Both the position numbers and the translations under genes were made by a program. DNA of 64,000 bases from Reichenbachiella versicolor (GTDB lineage Bacteria > Bacteroidota > Bacteroidia > Cytophagales > Cyclobacteriaceae): the NCBI RefSeq assembly GCF_003171675.1, contig NZ_QFZQ01000005.1, forward strand, positions 434,001 to 498,000, written 5' to 3'. The notes beneath the pieces are model-generated. The model ran no database searches, was not told where the DNA came from, and saw only the letters and a program-made list of their open reading frames with translations. Position 1 is the stretch's first letter, and the number at the start of each line of letters is the position of its first letter. Of this stretch, positions 18,793-27,440 are shown in pieces.

Positions 18793-18870
18793 TTTGTGAT
18801 CGGTCGGAGGTGTTGTATTATGAATAGTCAGATACTCACCTTGTGACCAAAAAGTCACTTCTTTGCTTCA

Positions 18871-19059
18871 ATAATACACCTACTTTCTATCATAATAGAC
18901 TTCTATACTTTCATAATTAACGGAGCGTATCCAATAATATACTTCTCGTCAACAACAATATAAATCTTAATTACCATAATATATTCCTTAAGTATCATAA
19001 CAGACTTTCTTGATATCATAATTCAATTACTGAAATCCATAATGTAATTCTCAACTTCT
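18871..19059. repeat. Nine-copy degenerate tandem array, 21-bp period
   Basis: Nine consecutive 21-bp units begin at 18871, 18892, 18913, 18934, 18955, 18976, 18997, 19018 and 19039 with no insertion or deletion. Eight start with ATAA and seven with ATAAT; ACTTCT-like sequence recurs at unit positions 8-13 and TATC or similar at the end. Weaker units may continue on both sides (18850-18870 and 19060-19122). The units differ by many substitutions but none changes the length. The array fills most of the 404-bp gap between the coiled-coil gene and the gene at 19197; I see no ORF or terminator in it. A period of 21 bp equals two helical turns. Confidence 0.82.
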
Positions 19060-19196
19060 ATACGTCAAGTCCCATTCGTCAAAGTCTACAACTTCTGTTT
19101 GATACATTAAAAAAACGAGTCAATCATTTAAACAAAACCGTTAGGATTAAATAGTTTCGAGTCAAATAAATTAATTGAAACTTAACATATTATTAA

Positions 19197-19880
19197 ATGC
19201 AAAGAAATTTTAACCTCGCCAGTGATGAGCTTCTTCAATATGGAATGACTGTAATAGGTCACCTTGAAGCTAATCTAATTGACTTCACGACTATGGACGC
19301 AGATTTAAATGATGAGAAAGTCAATAATCTGAAGTCCCTAATTGACACTGCCTTAAGAGAAGGTGGAGATGACATGAACAAAGCTGAACTTGGTCAACGT
19401 ACCGAAAAGCTTCTATCGGAAATGAATATCTCACGCCAACTTTTTAATCAACTCAGGTATTGGATTGTTAAAACTTACCCAAATAGTAAAGCGATTCAAA
19501 GACAGTTTGGGATAGGTAGGTATCACAAGGTCACAAAAAGTCAAGCTGGTATGATTAGTTTCCTATTCGAGTTATCTGAAACTATCAGCCAGTACCGTAC
19601 TACGTTGGAAGCTTCTGGTACTCCGAGCACTTTACTTGATACTATAACAGAACAAGCAGAAGTACTTAAATCTGCTCAAACTGATCAAGAGACTTATAAA
19701 GGACAACGATCTGTGGAAACAGTTGAGCGTATAAAACGGCTAAATAGTATCTACGGAATCTTAAGGGAATTCAATGCGGCAGCTGAGTTCGTCTATTTTG
19801 ATAGTCCTGAACTGCGAGAGCACTATCGTACTCCTACAGGCGGTTCATCAGTAGAAGAAGAAGTAGATATAGAGGTTTAA
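19197..19880 (+). CDS. Hypothetical helical protein (227 aa)
   Basis: A 227-residue soluble protein without signal peptide, predicted mostly alpha-helical. It has an aromatic/basic centre (QLRYWIVKTYPNSKAIQRQF then GIGRYHKV) and an acidic tail (SSVEEEVDIEV). I do not recognise the family. It begins 75-140 bp after the 21-bp tandem array and is followed by a terminator, so it is transcribed alone, and the array may act on its promoter. No catalytic motif or zinc ligands are visible. Confidence 0.78.
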   Translation: MQRNFNLASDELLQYGMTVIGHLEANLIDFTTMDADLNDEKVNNLKSLIDTALREGGDDMNKAELGQRTEKLLSEMNISRQLFNQLRYWIVKTYPNSKAIQRQFGIGRYHKVTKSQAGMISFLFELSETISQYRTTLEASGTPSTLLDTITEQAEVLKSAQTDQETYKGQRSVETVERIKRLNSIYGILREFNAAAEFVYFDSPELREHYRTPTGGSSVEEEVDIEV

Positions 19881-19908
19881 AGTCTCTATCATTGGAATAA
19901 AAGGAATG

Positions 19909-19942
19909 AGAGGCTGTCTTAAATAGTCAGTCTCTTTTTTTT
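19909..19942 (+). terminator. Terminator of the gene ending at 19880
   Basis: AGAGGCTG (19909-19916) pairs with CAGTCTCT (19928-19935) with one G-T pair and is followed by a run of T. The next 170 bp show no gene. Confidence 0.82.
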
Positions 19943-20110
19943 GTATATGATAAGAAGATTGTCTGACTGGAAATGTTATATCTCTTCTTAAATCAGTAAA
20001 AACCCTCTCATCGATGCAAGGGCCTTAAACTATTCCTTTTTGATAAGATCTGTACAGTACATCGTCGGTGGTAACGGGTTCTTGTCCGTCCAAGCCATGC
20101 TAGTACGTTT

Positions 20111-20160
20111 CTTAAACAAAAAAGGCAGCCCATTTATTTAAGCTGCCTTTTTTGTTTAAG
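20111..20160 (-). terminator. Strong terminator of the TonB receptor gene
   Basis: CTTAAACAAAAAAGGCAGC (20111-20129) pairs perfectly over 19 bp with its complement at 20142-20160 across a 12-nt loop. The T tract on the minus strand places it at the end of the TonB receptor gene; it can act in both directions. Confidence 0.93.
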
Positions 20161-20170
20161 TTCTCTTGAC

Positions 20171-23014
20171 TTAAAATCTATACGAATATCCAATGTCAAA
20201 TCTTGTACCTGGACTGTATTTAGAAAATACTCTATCCTCTCCATTGAATTTGTACAACATCTCTTTTTGATCATCTAGTATATTTTTAACCGATACACTT
20301 AAACTTGATCTTTCATCCTGTCCCAAAGACTTAGATACTTTTAAGTTCAAGCTTTTAAAAGGCATACTATATACCGATGGCGCACTTGACACACCAATGA
20401 TAGCAATATTTTCACCTTGTACATTGTAAGCGACATTAGCACTAAGACCTGTACTAGGCATATCATAATTCATGAAGATATTTAAAGCATATGGAGACTG
20501 ACCTGTCATAGTTCTGTATCTATCCACTCCTTCTTCAGTCTCTAAAAAGTTCACTTCTGCATCATATTCTGTTATTGGAGTACCATCTCTTTCAAAATCA
20601 ACAACAACTGTTTTTCTATCTACTTCTGACCTTACTATAGAAAGATTCATACCTACTGAAAAGTTTTCAAGGGAAGAAGTAAAACTTCCTAACCCTTTTC
20701 TAACCTCAAACTCAGCTCCCATCACGTTAGCAGATCCTACATTGCGGGGAGTAACCTGCTCTGGTCTCAAAGGTGAAGCAGCTAATGCAATATGATTAGT
20801 AAAATCCTTATAGAAAACAGAGACAGACACCATTTCTGAGGGTGTAAAGTAATATTCCCATCTCAAATCATAGTTTAGAATCTCTGCCATTTCTACATCA
20901 AGATTTCCAGAAAATATTTGAAGATTCAAAGGGTCATCAATAAATGCTGCAGATTTCTCTTTAAAAGATGGGCGCGCCAATGTTTTATTAAAAGAGCCAC
21001 GAATATTCATATCCTCAGTCACACTATATACTAATCCTACCGAAGGAAGAAAACTTAAATCATCAAGTGTCTTCTCTTTATCAAAAGTCTCTGTAGAACC
21101 AGTTTCAGAATCTCTATAATCACCAGAGTAATACATATCCGTTTTCTCTAATCTAACTCCATAAATAGCTCTGAATTTTTCTGTAAACTTCCAATCATTC
21201 ATGACATATCCCGCAGTGACCAATTGGGTTCCTTCATACTCGTTGAAATCATTGTTATTATCAGAAATACGAAGGCCATTTATATTGTCTTCAGAGATAA
21301 GATTTTCTTCTTTTAGCAGGTCATTTGCATCATTTGTCTCTGGCTTATAAAGTTCTTCTGGTTGGTAATTGTATTGAGCAATATCAAAAGTCCTTCCCCT
21401 CCAAGCGGCTTGCCCTCCAACTTTAAGCTTATTGCCTTCTGCCACCTCATAAGTCAAATCTAATTTGAATGTTTCACTTGTTTCATCTAAATACCTCCAG
21501 AACCTATTGATTCCTCCACCATTCTTAAAATCCAGCTGATCATCTTCGGTGTTAATTTTAGTATCCCTATAATCCAAGTCATGAATTTTAGAAAACAATA
21601 ATGAATTAGACCAATCTATTTGTAAATCACCTACTCTATGCTTTCCAGAAAGAATAGCATTACTCATTGAGCGTTGGGTATAGGTTAAAATATCATTGTA
21701 AAATCTTCCAGGATTATTTAGAGACGATCTCGAAATTGTTCTTTCAACGGCGTTTTTTGTTCCGTTTTGAGTATGGAGGAAAGTACCTGAAATCGTGTGA
21801 TTGTCAGTTTTCATTGCTATCGAACCTAGACCACTCCAAAGTGTATTCACTTTACCAACAGAGCCAACACTTGTATAATCTCTGGCTATCTCAGGTGTTT
21901 CATCTGTAATATCAATTAAGAATTGATTTCTCTCATAGTCATCATAAAATGTACTTGTAACCTTGTAGTTTAATATAACATTATATCCGAGTGTCCAATT
22001 TTCTCCAGGTTTTTGATTTCTATGAGCAACCGAAAAGCCATAGTTCATGAAGCTTGTTTGCTTACTAGCTCCCAACGTCGGGTCGAATTCCCTAGTTAAT
22101 GATGATAATGTTTCAATTTTTTCAGAAGAGCCTGGTTGATTAGGAATATCAGCGTTTTGACTAATAGTCAATTCTCTTTGACCATTATCAAACCCAACCC
22201 AATCGGTTGAAGAACTATTATAACTAACGTTATCGCTATTAAAATGCATTGATGGGTTATATCCTAAACTCAATGAAATACTAGTCTCTTCTTCATCAGG
22301 GAAAGATTTAGTTTGAACATCCAATAACCCTCCTGCAAAGTCACCATTTAAATCAGGACTAAAGGTCTTATAAACCATTACGTTCTCTAATATAGCAGTT
22401 GGAAAGATATCCATTTGAACATCATTTCGATCAGGATCTAAACCTGGAACCACCATACCATTCAAAGTAGTCTTGGTATATCTATCACCTAAACCTCTAA
22501 CGTATACGTATTTACCTCCTTGAACCGTAACTCCCGTCACCCTCTTCATTGCTCCAGACAAATTACTATCTCCAATTTTCTTAAAAGCTTGAGAAGAAAG
22601 TCCGTCTACAGTATTAGCTGATTTTTTCTGCACAGAAAGAAGAGCCACATCATTATCTCTAATCTGTTCCGCAGTTACGACTACTGCCTCCAATTGAGCT
22701 ACATTCTCTTCTAATGTTACATCTATACTAGATACTTCGCCTTCCTTCACAACTACACCCTGAATGGTCTGTGTAGTATATGACACGAACGAAATAGAAA
22801 TGTCATGAGTCCCTACCGGTAATGTCAAAGAAAATTTACCATCAAAATCGGTAATGGCTCCCTGAGAAGTACCTGTCTTAGTTACAGTTGCTCCGAAAAG
22901 TCCTTCACCAGTAGCTCCATCAATAATTGTCCCTCTCACGAATCCAGTTTGTGCCATTGCCATTAGAGACATGCAAACTATAACCCCACTTAGAAATATT
23001 TTTTTCATCTGCAT
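20171..23014 (-). CDS. TonB-dependent outer-membrane receptor
   Basis: A 947-residue receptor. A signal peptide ends near MAMAQT (residue 22). A carboxypeptidase-regulatory-like beta sandwich (about 25-110, VRGTIIDGATGEGLFGATV) is followed by the plug (about 120-240) with the motif VYVRGLGDRYTKTTLNG, then a 22-stranded barrel ending in YSYRF. Such receptors import large or scarce substrates with energy from TonB. The RGLGDRY subgroup is frequent in Bacteroidota; the substrate is not evident. A beta-helix lipoprotein gene lies 270 bp upstream on the same strand, with a terminator between, so they are neighbours rather than one tight operon. A second start, at the Met two codons on, is equally possible. 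Confidence 0.94.
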   Translation of the reverse strand: MQMKKIFLSGVIVCMSLMAMAQTGFVRGTIIDGATGEGLFGATVTKTGTSQGAITDFDGKFSLTLPVGTHDISISFVSYTTQTIQGVVVKEGEVSSIDVTLEENVAQLEAVVVTAEQIRDNDVALLSVQKKSANTVDGLSSQAFKKIGDSNLSGAMKRVTGVTVQGGKYVYVRGLGDRYTKTTLNGMVVPGLDPDRNDVQMDIFPTAILENVMVYKTFSPDLNGDFAGGLLDVQTKSFPDEEETSISLSLGYNPSMHFNSDNVSYNSSSTDWVGFDNGQRELTISQNADIPNQPGSSEKIETLSSLTREFDPTLGASKQTSFMNYGFSVAHRNQKPGENWTLGYNVILNYKVTSTFYDDYERNQFLIDITDETPEIARDYTSVGSVGKVNTLWSGLGSIAMKTDNHTISGTFLHTQNGTKNAVERTISRSSLNNPGRFYNDILTYTQRSMSNAILSGKHRVGDLQIDWSNSLLFSKIHDLDYRDTKINTEDDQLDFKNGGGINRFWRYLDETSETFKLDLTYEVAEGNKLKVGGQAAWRGRTFDIAQYNYQPEELYKPETNDANDLLKEENLISEDNINGLRISDNNNDFNEYEGTQLVTAGYVMNDWKFTEKFRAIYGVRLEKTDMYYSGDYRDSETGSTETFDKEKTLDDLSFLPSVGLVYSVTEDMNIRGSFNKTLARPSFKEKSAAFIDDPLNLQIFSGNLDVEMAEILNYDLRWEYYFTPSEMVSVSVFYKDFTNHIALAASPLRPEQVTPRNVGSANVMGAEFEVRKGLGSFTSSLENFSVGMNLSIVRSEVDRKTVVVDFERDGTPITEYDAEVNFLETEEGVDRYRTMTGQSPYALNIFMNYDMPSTGLSANVAYNVQGENIAIIGVSSAPSVYSMPFKSLNLKVSKSLGQDERSSLSVSVKNILDDQKEMLYKFNGEDRVFSKYSPGTRFDIGYSYRF

Positions 23015-23227
23015 TTAAAATTTGCGCAAAGAAGAAGGTAATCAAGGATTTAAATCACAACAGAGCATTTAAGAATAGTTTAAATATTGCCTTATTCTGA
23101 CAGGTTCTTTAACACTTGATTAACAATATTCATTAATGTATAAAGGCGATAAAAACACAAAAGATAGCTATCTCTTCTATTTTAGACTTAATTGCATTAT
23201 ACCGATCTTAACATTGAGGAAACAAAA

Positions 23228-23251
23228 AAGCCTCGGTAATTACCGAGGCTT
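23228..23251 (-). terminator. Palindromic terminator of the beta-helix lipoprotein gene
   Basis: A perfect 24-bp palindrome with arms AAGCCTCGGTAA and TTACCGAGGCTT is followed on the minus strand by TTTTTTGTTT. It ends the lipoprotein transcript 34 bp after its stop. The rest of 23015-23284 holds no visible gene; it must contain the receptor's promoter, which I could not pinpoint. Confidence 0.92.
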
Positions 23252-23284
23252 AAATTTTTACTCAAAGGTTAACTTCGAAGTTTC

Positions 23285-24586
23285 TTATTTTAAAAGAGAG
23301 CTAGTCTCAGTCCAATCTCCTATAAACGAATCATCCGCTCCCGTAGCTGTTGCAGATACTAATTCAGCATCAACTTCAGTTTGAATAGCATCCACTGCAT
23401 CAAGAACCTCCTGAGTAGGAGTGAAGTTCTCGTCTTCATCTACCATAGAAGGAAAATCATCTTGGTCAGCGTATACTGAAGATGATGCAAACATAGTACT
23501 AGTAAAAACCAATGTCTCATCGATTACATTTTTAGCACCGTCCTCTTTGTGAGTTGTAGGATCCTCTTCAGCGAAAGAAGCTCTTAGCTTGATTTTACCT
23601 CCATCAAACAAAAGATTAGATACAGTACCAGTAGCTTTTGATTTAAAATCAGCAGTAAGAGAAGCATCAGAAGATGCTGTCTTAGCAATAGAAGCAGTAC
23701 CGTTCATTAAATTAAAGCTTCCTTCCAAATCATCCTCTCTACCATCGATTTCAAGAGCCTCATCAGAGTTCTCATCTACATATACCACATAGTTTTTAAC
23801 AGTTCCAGTATAAGACTGATCGATATCTATAGCGTCATCTCCAACAGAAGTAACTACAAGATTAGTAACGTTTACAGATCCACCGAAAAACTCAACTCCA
23901 TCATCTGAGTTACCTACAACTTCGATATTTTCGATTACTGTTTTGTTACCAACACCTCCTAAAGTCAAACCGTTAATCTCAGAACCTTCAGCTATTTCAG
24001 CTCCACCGTATCTGATAGAAACGTACTTAAGGATACCTGAATTATCCGCAGCGTTGTCTCCACCATAAAGACCATTTTGATCATTTGCATCTACACCTTC
24101 GATTTGCGCAGTAGCTCCACCAGTCTTAGGGCTAATAGGAGCTTTACCTAGAATTACAACTCCTCCCCATAGGCCTTTAGCACCAGCAGCAATTCCTGAG
24201 CTAACAGTCTCACCTGGCTCAATTTCATCTTCTGTAGTAGTGAAAATGATAGGTTCATCAGCAGTACCTTGAGCGTCGATATAACCTCCTTGAGCTACCA
24301 TTAAAACAGCAGCTTGAGCACCAGAAAGGTCAGCATCTCCTTTAATAATTGTACCTGGTTCAATGGTTAATTTAACTCCGTCAAGAACTGTAACTCTTTG
24401 CTTAAGAACATAAACTTTTCCTGATTCCCAAGTTACATCTTCAGAAATATTAGCTGTAATTTCAGTTTCAGAACCTTCTCCTCCACCGTTATTTGAACCA
24501 TTGTTATCTTCGTCATCGTCACAAGAAACGATAGTTGCCATAGCTAGAACAGCGAACAACAACTGTAGTAAATAATGTTTTTTCAT
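23285..24586 (-). CDS. Surface lipoprotein with right-handed beta-helix
   Basis: A 433-residue lipoprotein. The lipobox TIVSC is followed by the acidic run DDDEDNN and a Gly/Asn/Ser linker, which resembles the lipoprotein export signals that send proteins to the cell surface in Bacteroidota. Residues about 45-400 show repeated short strands with LTIEPGTIIKGD, IEGVDANDQNGLYGG and IENIEVVGNSDDGVEFFGG, the pattern of a parallel beta-helix. I infer that it is the surface partner of the TonB receptor encoded next to it, perhaps binding a polymer or mineral substrate. No hydrolase motif can be assigned. Confidence 0.82.
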   Translation of the reverse strand: MKKHYLLQLLFAVLAMATIVSCDDDEDNNGSNNGGGEGSETEITANISEDVTWESGKVYVLKQRVTVLDGVKLTIEPGTIIKGDADLSGAQAAVLMVAQGGYIDAQGTADEPIIFTTTEDEIEPGETVSSGIAAGAKGLWGGVVILGKAPISPKTGGATAQIEGVDANDQNGLYGGDNAADNSGILKYVSIRYGGAEIAEGSEINGLTLGGVGNKTVIENIEVVGNSDDGVEFFGGSVNVTNLVVTSVGDDAIDIDQSYTGTVKNYVVYVDENSDEALEIDGREDDLEGSFNLMNGTASIAKTASSDASLTADFKSKATGTVSNLLFDGGKIKLRASFAEEDPTTHKEDGAKNVIDETLVFTSTMFASSSVYADQDDFPSMVDEDENFTPTQEVLDAVDAIQTEVDAELVSATATGADDSFIGDWTETSSLLK

Positions 24587-24717
24587 CTTTCTATTGTGTT
24601 TTGAAATTCAATATTGTTCCGCAAAACTGCCAGTCACTTATTAACATCGATGAACTGAAGGATTAACTTTATGTTAAAGAAAGATGATATCGTATTATGC
24701 AAATATTACGATCAAAA

Positions 24718-24747
24718 AAGGGAGTGCCAGTTACCTGACACTCCCTT
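24718..24747 (-). terminator. Terminator of the MoxR gene
   Basis: AAGGGAGTG (24718-24726) and CACTCCCTT (24739-24747) pair, with an inner CAG/CTG pair, and the minus strand continues TTTTTTG. It ends the MoxR transcript 27 bp after its stop. Confidence 0.92.
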
Positions 24748-24773
24748 CTCTAATAAAACAATGATTCTTTGAT

Positions 24774-25763
24774 CTATCTATTGATATTAACCTTATTAAG
24801 AATAGTGTTAACAATATCATGAGTGGTAACACCATCAGCTTCTGCCTCATAGTTGAGTATAATTCTATGATTTAGTACATCTGCTGCGATTTCTTTAATG
24901 TCCTCTGGTAATACGAAGTCTCTACCATCTAAGAATGCCACAGCCTTTGCTGCTAAATTCATATTAATAGATGCACGAGGAGATGCTCCAAATTGGATAT
25001 AATGTGCTTCTTCTTTCAACCCGTACTCTGCAGGCTGACGTGTCGCAAAAATTAACTCTATTATATATTTCTCTAGTGACTCGGATAGATTCACCTCATT
25101 GATTTCTTTCCTAATTGCGAAAACATCTTCTTTAGTTAAGATTGTTTTCACTTCATTATCAAATGACATATTTGACATCCTGCGCATGATCTCAAGTTCA
25201 TCTTCCTTAGTCGGATAATCGATATGAATCTTCATCATGAATCTATCAACTTGTGCTTCAGGTAGCGGATAGGTTCCCTCTTGATCAACTGGGTTTTGTG
25301 TTGCTAATACCAAGAATGGCTTATCAAGCTTATAAGTTTCTTCACCTATTGTCACTTGCTTCTCTTGCATTGCCTCAAGTAATGCAGACTGAACCTTTGC
25401 TGGAGATCTATTAATCTCATCTGCAAGTATTAGGTTTGAGAATACTGGCCCTTTTTTCACTTCAAAGTTTGAAGCTTTCTGATTGTAAATCATAGTACCA
25501 ATCAAATCAGCAGGTAATAAGTCAGGCGTAAACTGAATTCTCTTAAAATCTAAATGAAGAACGTTCGCTAGAGTATTTACTGTTAATGTTTTTGCTAGTC
25601 CAGGTACGCCTTCTAATAAGATATGTCCTTGTGTAAACAGACCAATCATCAATCTATTGACCATATAACTCTGCCCTACTACAACTTTTCCTACTTCAGT
25701 ATATACTTCTTTGACTTTTGCTTGATGTTCTTTTTTTAAATCCGTGTTTACCGTTGCTTCCAT
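24774..25763 (-). CDS. MoxR-family AAA+ ATPase
   Basis: A 329-residue AAA+ ATPase. Walker A is seen as the variant LLEGVPGLAKT near residue 55, Walker B as LILADEINRSPAK near residue 112, and sensor 1 as VLATQNPVDQEGTYPLPEAQ near residue 152. MoxR proteins act as chaperones that insert cofactors or assemble complexes, usually with von Willebrand A (DUF58/BatA) proteins encoded next to them. None is adjacent here: neighbours are the beta-helix lipoprotein (terminator between) and DUF4301. The -7 box TAGTTTTG of this gene lies inside the terminator of the upstream gene. Confidence 0.93.
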   Translation of the reverse strand: MEATVNTDLKKEHQAKVKEVYTEVGKVVVGQSYMVNRLMIGLFTQGHILLEGVPGLAKTLTVNTLANVLHLDFKRIQFTPDLLPADLIGTMIYNQKASNFEVKKGPVFSNLILADEINRSPAKVQSALLEAMQEKQVTIGEETYKLDKPFLVLATQNPVDQEGTYPLPEAQVDRFMMKIHIDYPTKEDELEIMRRMSNMSFDNEVKTILTKEDVFAIRKEINEVNLSESLEKYIIELIFATRQPAEYGLKEEAHYIQFGASPRASINMNLAAKAVAFLDGRDFVLPEDIKEIAADVLNHRIILNYEAEADGVTTHDIVNTILNKVNINR

Positions 25764-25788
25764 ATTGTGATATGATTTATACCAAAAA

Positions 25789-25817
25789 CAAAACTACGAG
25801 AAGTTCCCGTAGTTTTG
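25789..25817 (-). terminator. DUF4301 terminator containing the MoxR -7 box
   Basis: CAAAACTACG (25789-25798) and CGTAGTTTTG (25808-25817) pair perfectly across a 9-nt loop, and the minus strand continues TTTTTGG. The distal arm reads TAGTTTTG on the minus strand (25789-25796), a perfect TAnnTTTG box 26 bp before the MoxR ATG. One element thus seems to end one transcript and begin the next. Confidence 0.7.
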
Positions 25818-25901
25818 TTTTGTTCGTTTTTTAATAGGTGTTAAAAAATGTTAAGCCTAAGCTGTAATGACTTTACTTTCATTAAAACTTCAAATTATTA
25901 A

Positions 25902-27398
25902 CTATTGATGTGCTTCTTTCAAAAGGTCATTTACAGTCTTTACTGGATTGAAGGTTGAAATTGGCACTTCTATAAAGAAAGTAATCCAATCTGCCATTGC
26001 GCCATTCCATAATCCTGGCAACTCCATAGCTTTTAAATCATTACCATTCTTTGACTTTTCACTGATAAAACCTGTTGTATCATCTCTGTATTTCAAAAGA
26101 TCAAATGAGTTTCCTTCGAAATCTTTAGTAGCACATACCAAATCTACCGGATTAAAATGGGTGGAGTTCTTTAGCATATCAGCTTTCAGAGAATCTCCCA
26201 TATCTATTTGGGCTGTTTCAGCTATTTGCAATGTAAAGGAACCATCCTTCTCTTTAATCCAAAACGGCCCTCCTCCAGGTTCTCCAGTATTCTTGACCAT
26301 TCCACAAACCCTAATTGGTTTATTTAACTTGGATTTTAAAGCTTCAACTTTCTCAACCTTGGTCAATTTCTCAAACCCAACAGACATTTCTATAAAGTAC
26401 TTCTGTTTTAATCTAAGCGCTACGGTATCTGGGTCAGAGATTTCATTTTTCAATATTCCATGAATCTCTTCTTGACAGTCTATTAATAAGGAAGCCAAAG
26501 CCTTCTTGTAGTTAATTGTATCACCCTTAAGATCATCGGTAACGACATTATCAATATTCTTAATGAAAATAATATCTGCATCTAGGTCATTAAGATTCTC
26601 CAACAATGCACCATGACCTGCTGGCCTGAAAAGAATAGATCCATCTGGCTCTCTAAAAGGTTCATTCTTATCATCAACAGCAATAGTATCAGTAGATGAC
26701 TTTTGCTGAGAAAAAGTCACACTATAAGAAACCCCATATGTTTTTTCATATTGAGTTTTTACTTGGCTAAACAATAATTCAAACTTTGGTTGATGTTCGG
26801 GTGAAACTGTAAAATGCAAGTTTACTTGCCCAGTTTCGTTCTTTGCATAAAGTGCCCCTTCTACTAGATGTTCTTCAAAAGGAGTTCTTGAGTTTTCATC
26901 ATACTTATGAAATGAGAGCAAAGCTTTTGGTAAACTTCCATAGCCAAGACCTTCTTCTGATAGAAGCTTATCAGCTATGACGTCATATTTTCCTTTAGTA
27001 ATTTGCGACTCGATACTACTCCCGTTGTTTCCAAACTTTCCTTTTAGCTCTTTGTAAAAAGCGAATTTCTTCAAACCTTCTACAAAGGTAGATGCTGATT
27101 TGTTTGAAGTTAAATCTGGATTATCAACGTAAGCAAATAAATCCTTAAACATTCTCGTTGCGGCACCAGAAGCTGGCACAAACTTCAAAATAGATTTTCC
27201 AGCTATTTTCTGTTCATAATTAGCCTTAAGAATATCAATCTGCTCGGAGGGAAGCTGAATAATTCCATCGCCTATAGTAGCAGCTTTTTGAATATCTAAA
27301 AAAGGAAACCCTGTTTTGAAATTTTCAATTTGTTTTTCTATATCGCCGAGCGAACTACCTCGGTCAGCAATCTGTTTATGGTCTGAATCATTAAACAT
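25902..27398 (-). CDS. DUF4301 family protein (nucleotidyltransferase-like)
   Basis: A 498-residue cytoplasmic protein of the DUF4301 family. Two segments resemble sugar-nucleotide pyrophosphorylases: FVPASGAATRMFKDL near residue 73, like a glycine-rich nucleotide-binding loop, and FRPAGHGALLENLNDLDADI near residue 260. The family is common in Bacteroidota and has no established reaction. It is 42 bp downstream of the glycogen synthase gene on the same strand, so the two are probably one transcript ending at the hairpin at 25789-25817. A sugar-nucleotide role in glycogen synthesis is a reasonable inference, not shown. Confidence 0.85.
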   Translation of the reverse strand: MFNDSDHKQIADRGSSLGDIEKQIENFKTGFPFLDIQKAATIGDGIIQLPSEQIDILKANYEQKIAGKSILKFVPASGAATRMFKDLFAYVDNPDLTSNKSASTFVEGLKKFAFYKELKGKFGNNGSSIESQITKGKYDVIADKLLSEEGLGYGSLPKALLSFHKYDENSRTPFEEHLVEGALYAKNETGQVNLHFTVSPEHQPKFELLFSQVKTQYEKTYGVSYSVTFSQQKSSTDTIAVDDKNEPFREPDGSILFRPAGHGALLENLNDLDADIIFIKNIDNVVTDDLKGDTINYKKALASLLIDCQEEIHGILKNEISDPDTVALRLKQKYFIEMSVGFEKLTKVEKVEALKSKLNKPIRVCGMVKNTGEPGGGPFWIKEKDGSFTLQIAETAQIDMGDSLKADMLKNSTHFNPVDLVCATKDFEGNSFDLLKYRDDTTGFISEKSKNGNDLKAMELPGLWNGAMADWITFFIEVPISTFNPVKTVNDLLKEAHQ

Positions 27399-27440
27399 GC
27401 AATTAATTATTTTTATTAGTTAAGTAGTTTATTTTCAATA

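Noticed and set aside
18871-19059. CRISPR array
   Set aside because: The units are contiguous and degenerate with no spacers, and no cas gene is in the window.
18871-19059. Coding repeat of seven-residue units
   Set aside because: A 21-bp period would be in frame, but the forward frame beginning with ATA-ATA meets stop codons within a few units, so it is not a functional ORF now.
24687-24711. ATCGTATTAT/ATATTACGAT hairpin before the MoxR terminator
   Set aside because: It has an internal mismatch, overlaps no start or stop, and the clear terminator next to it explains the ending.
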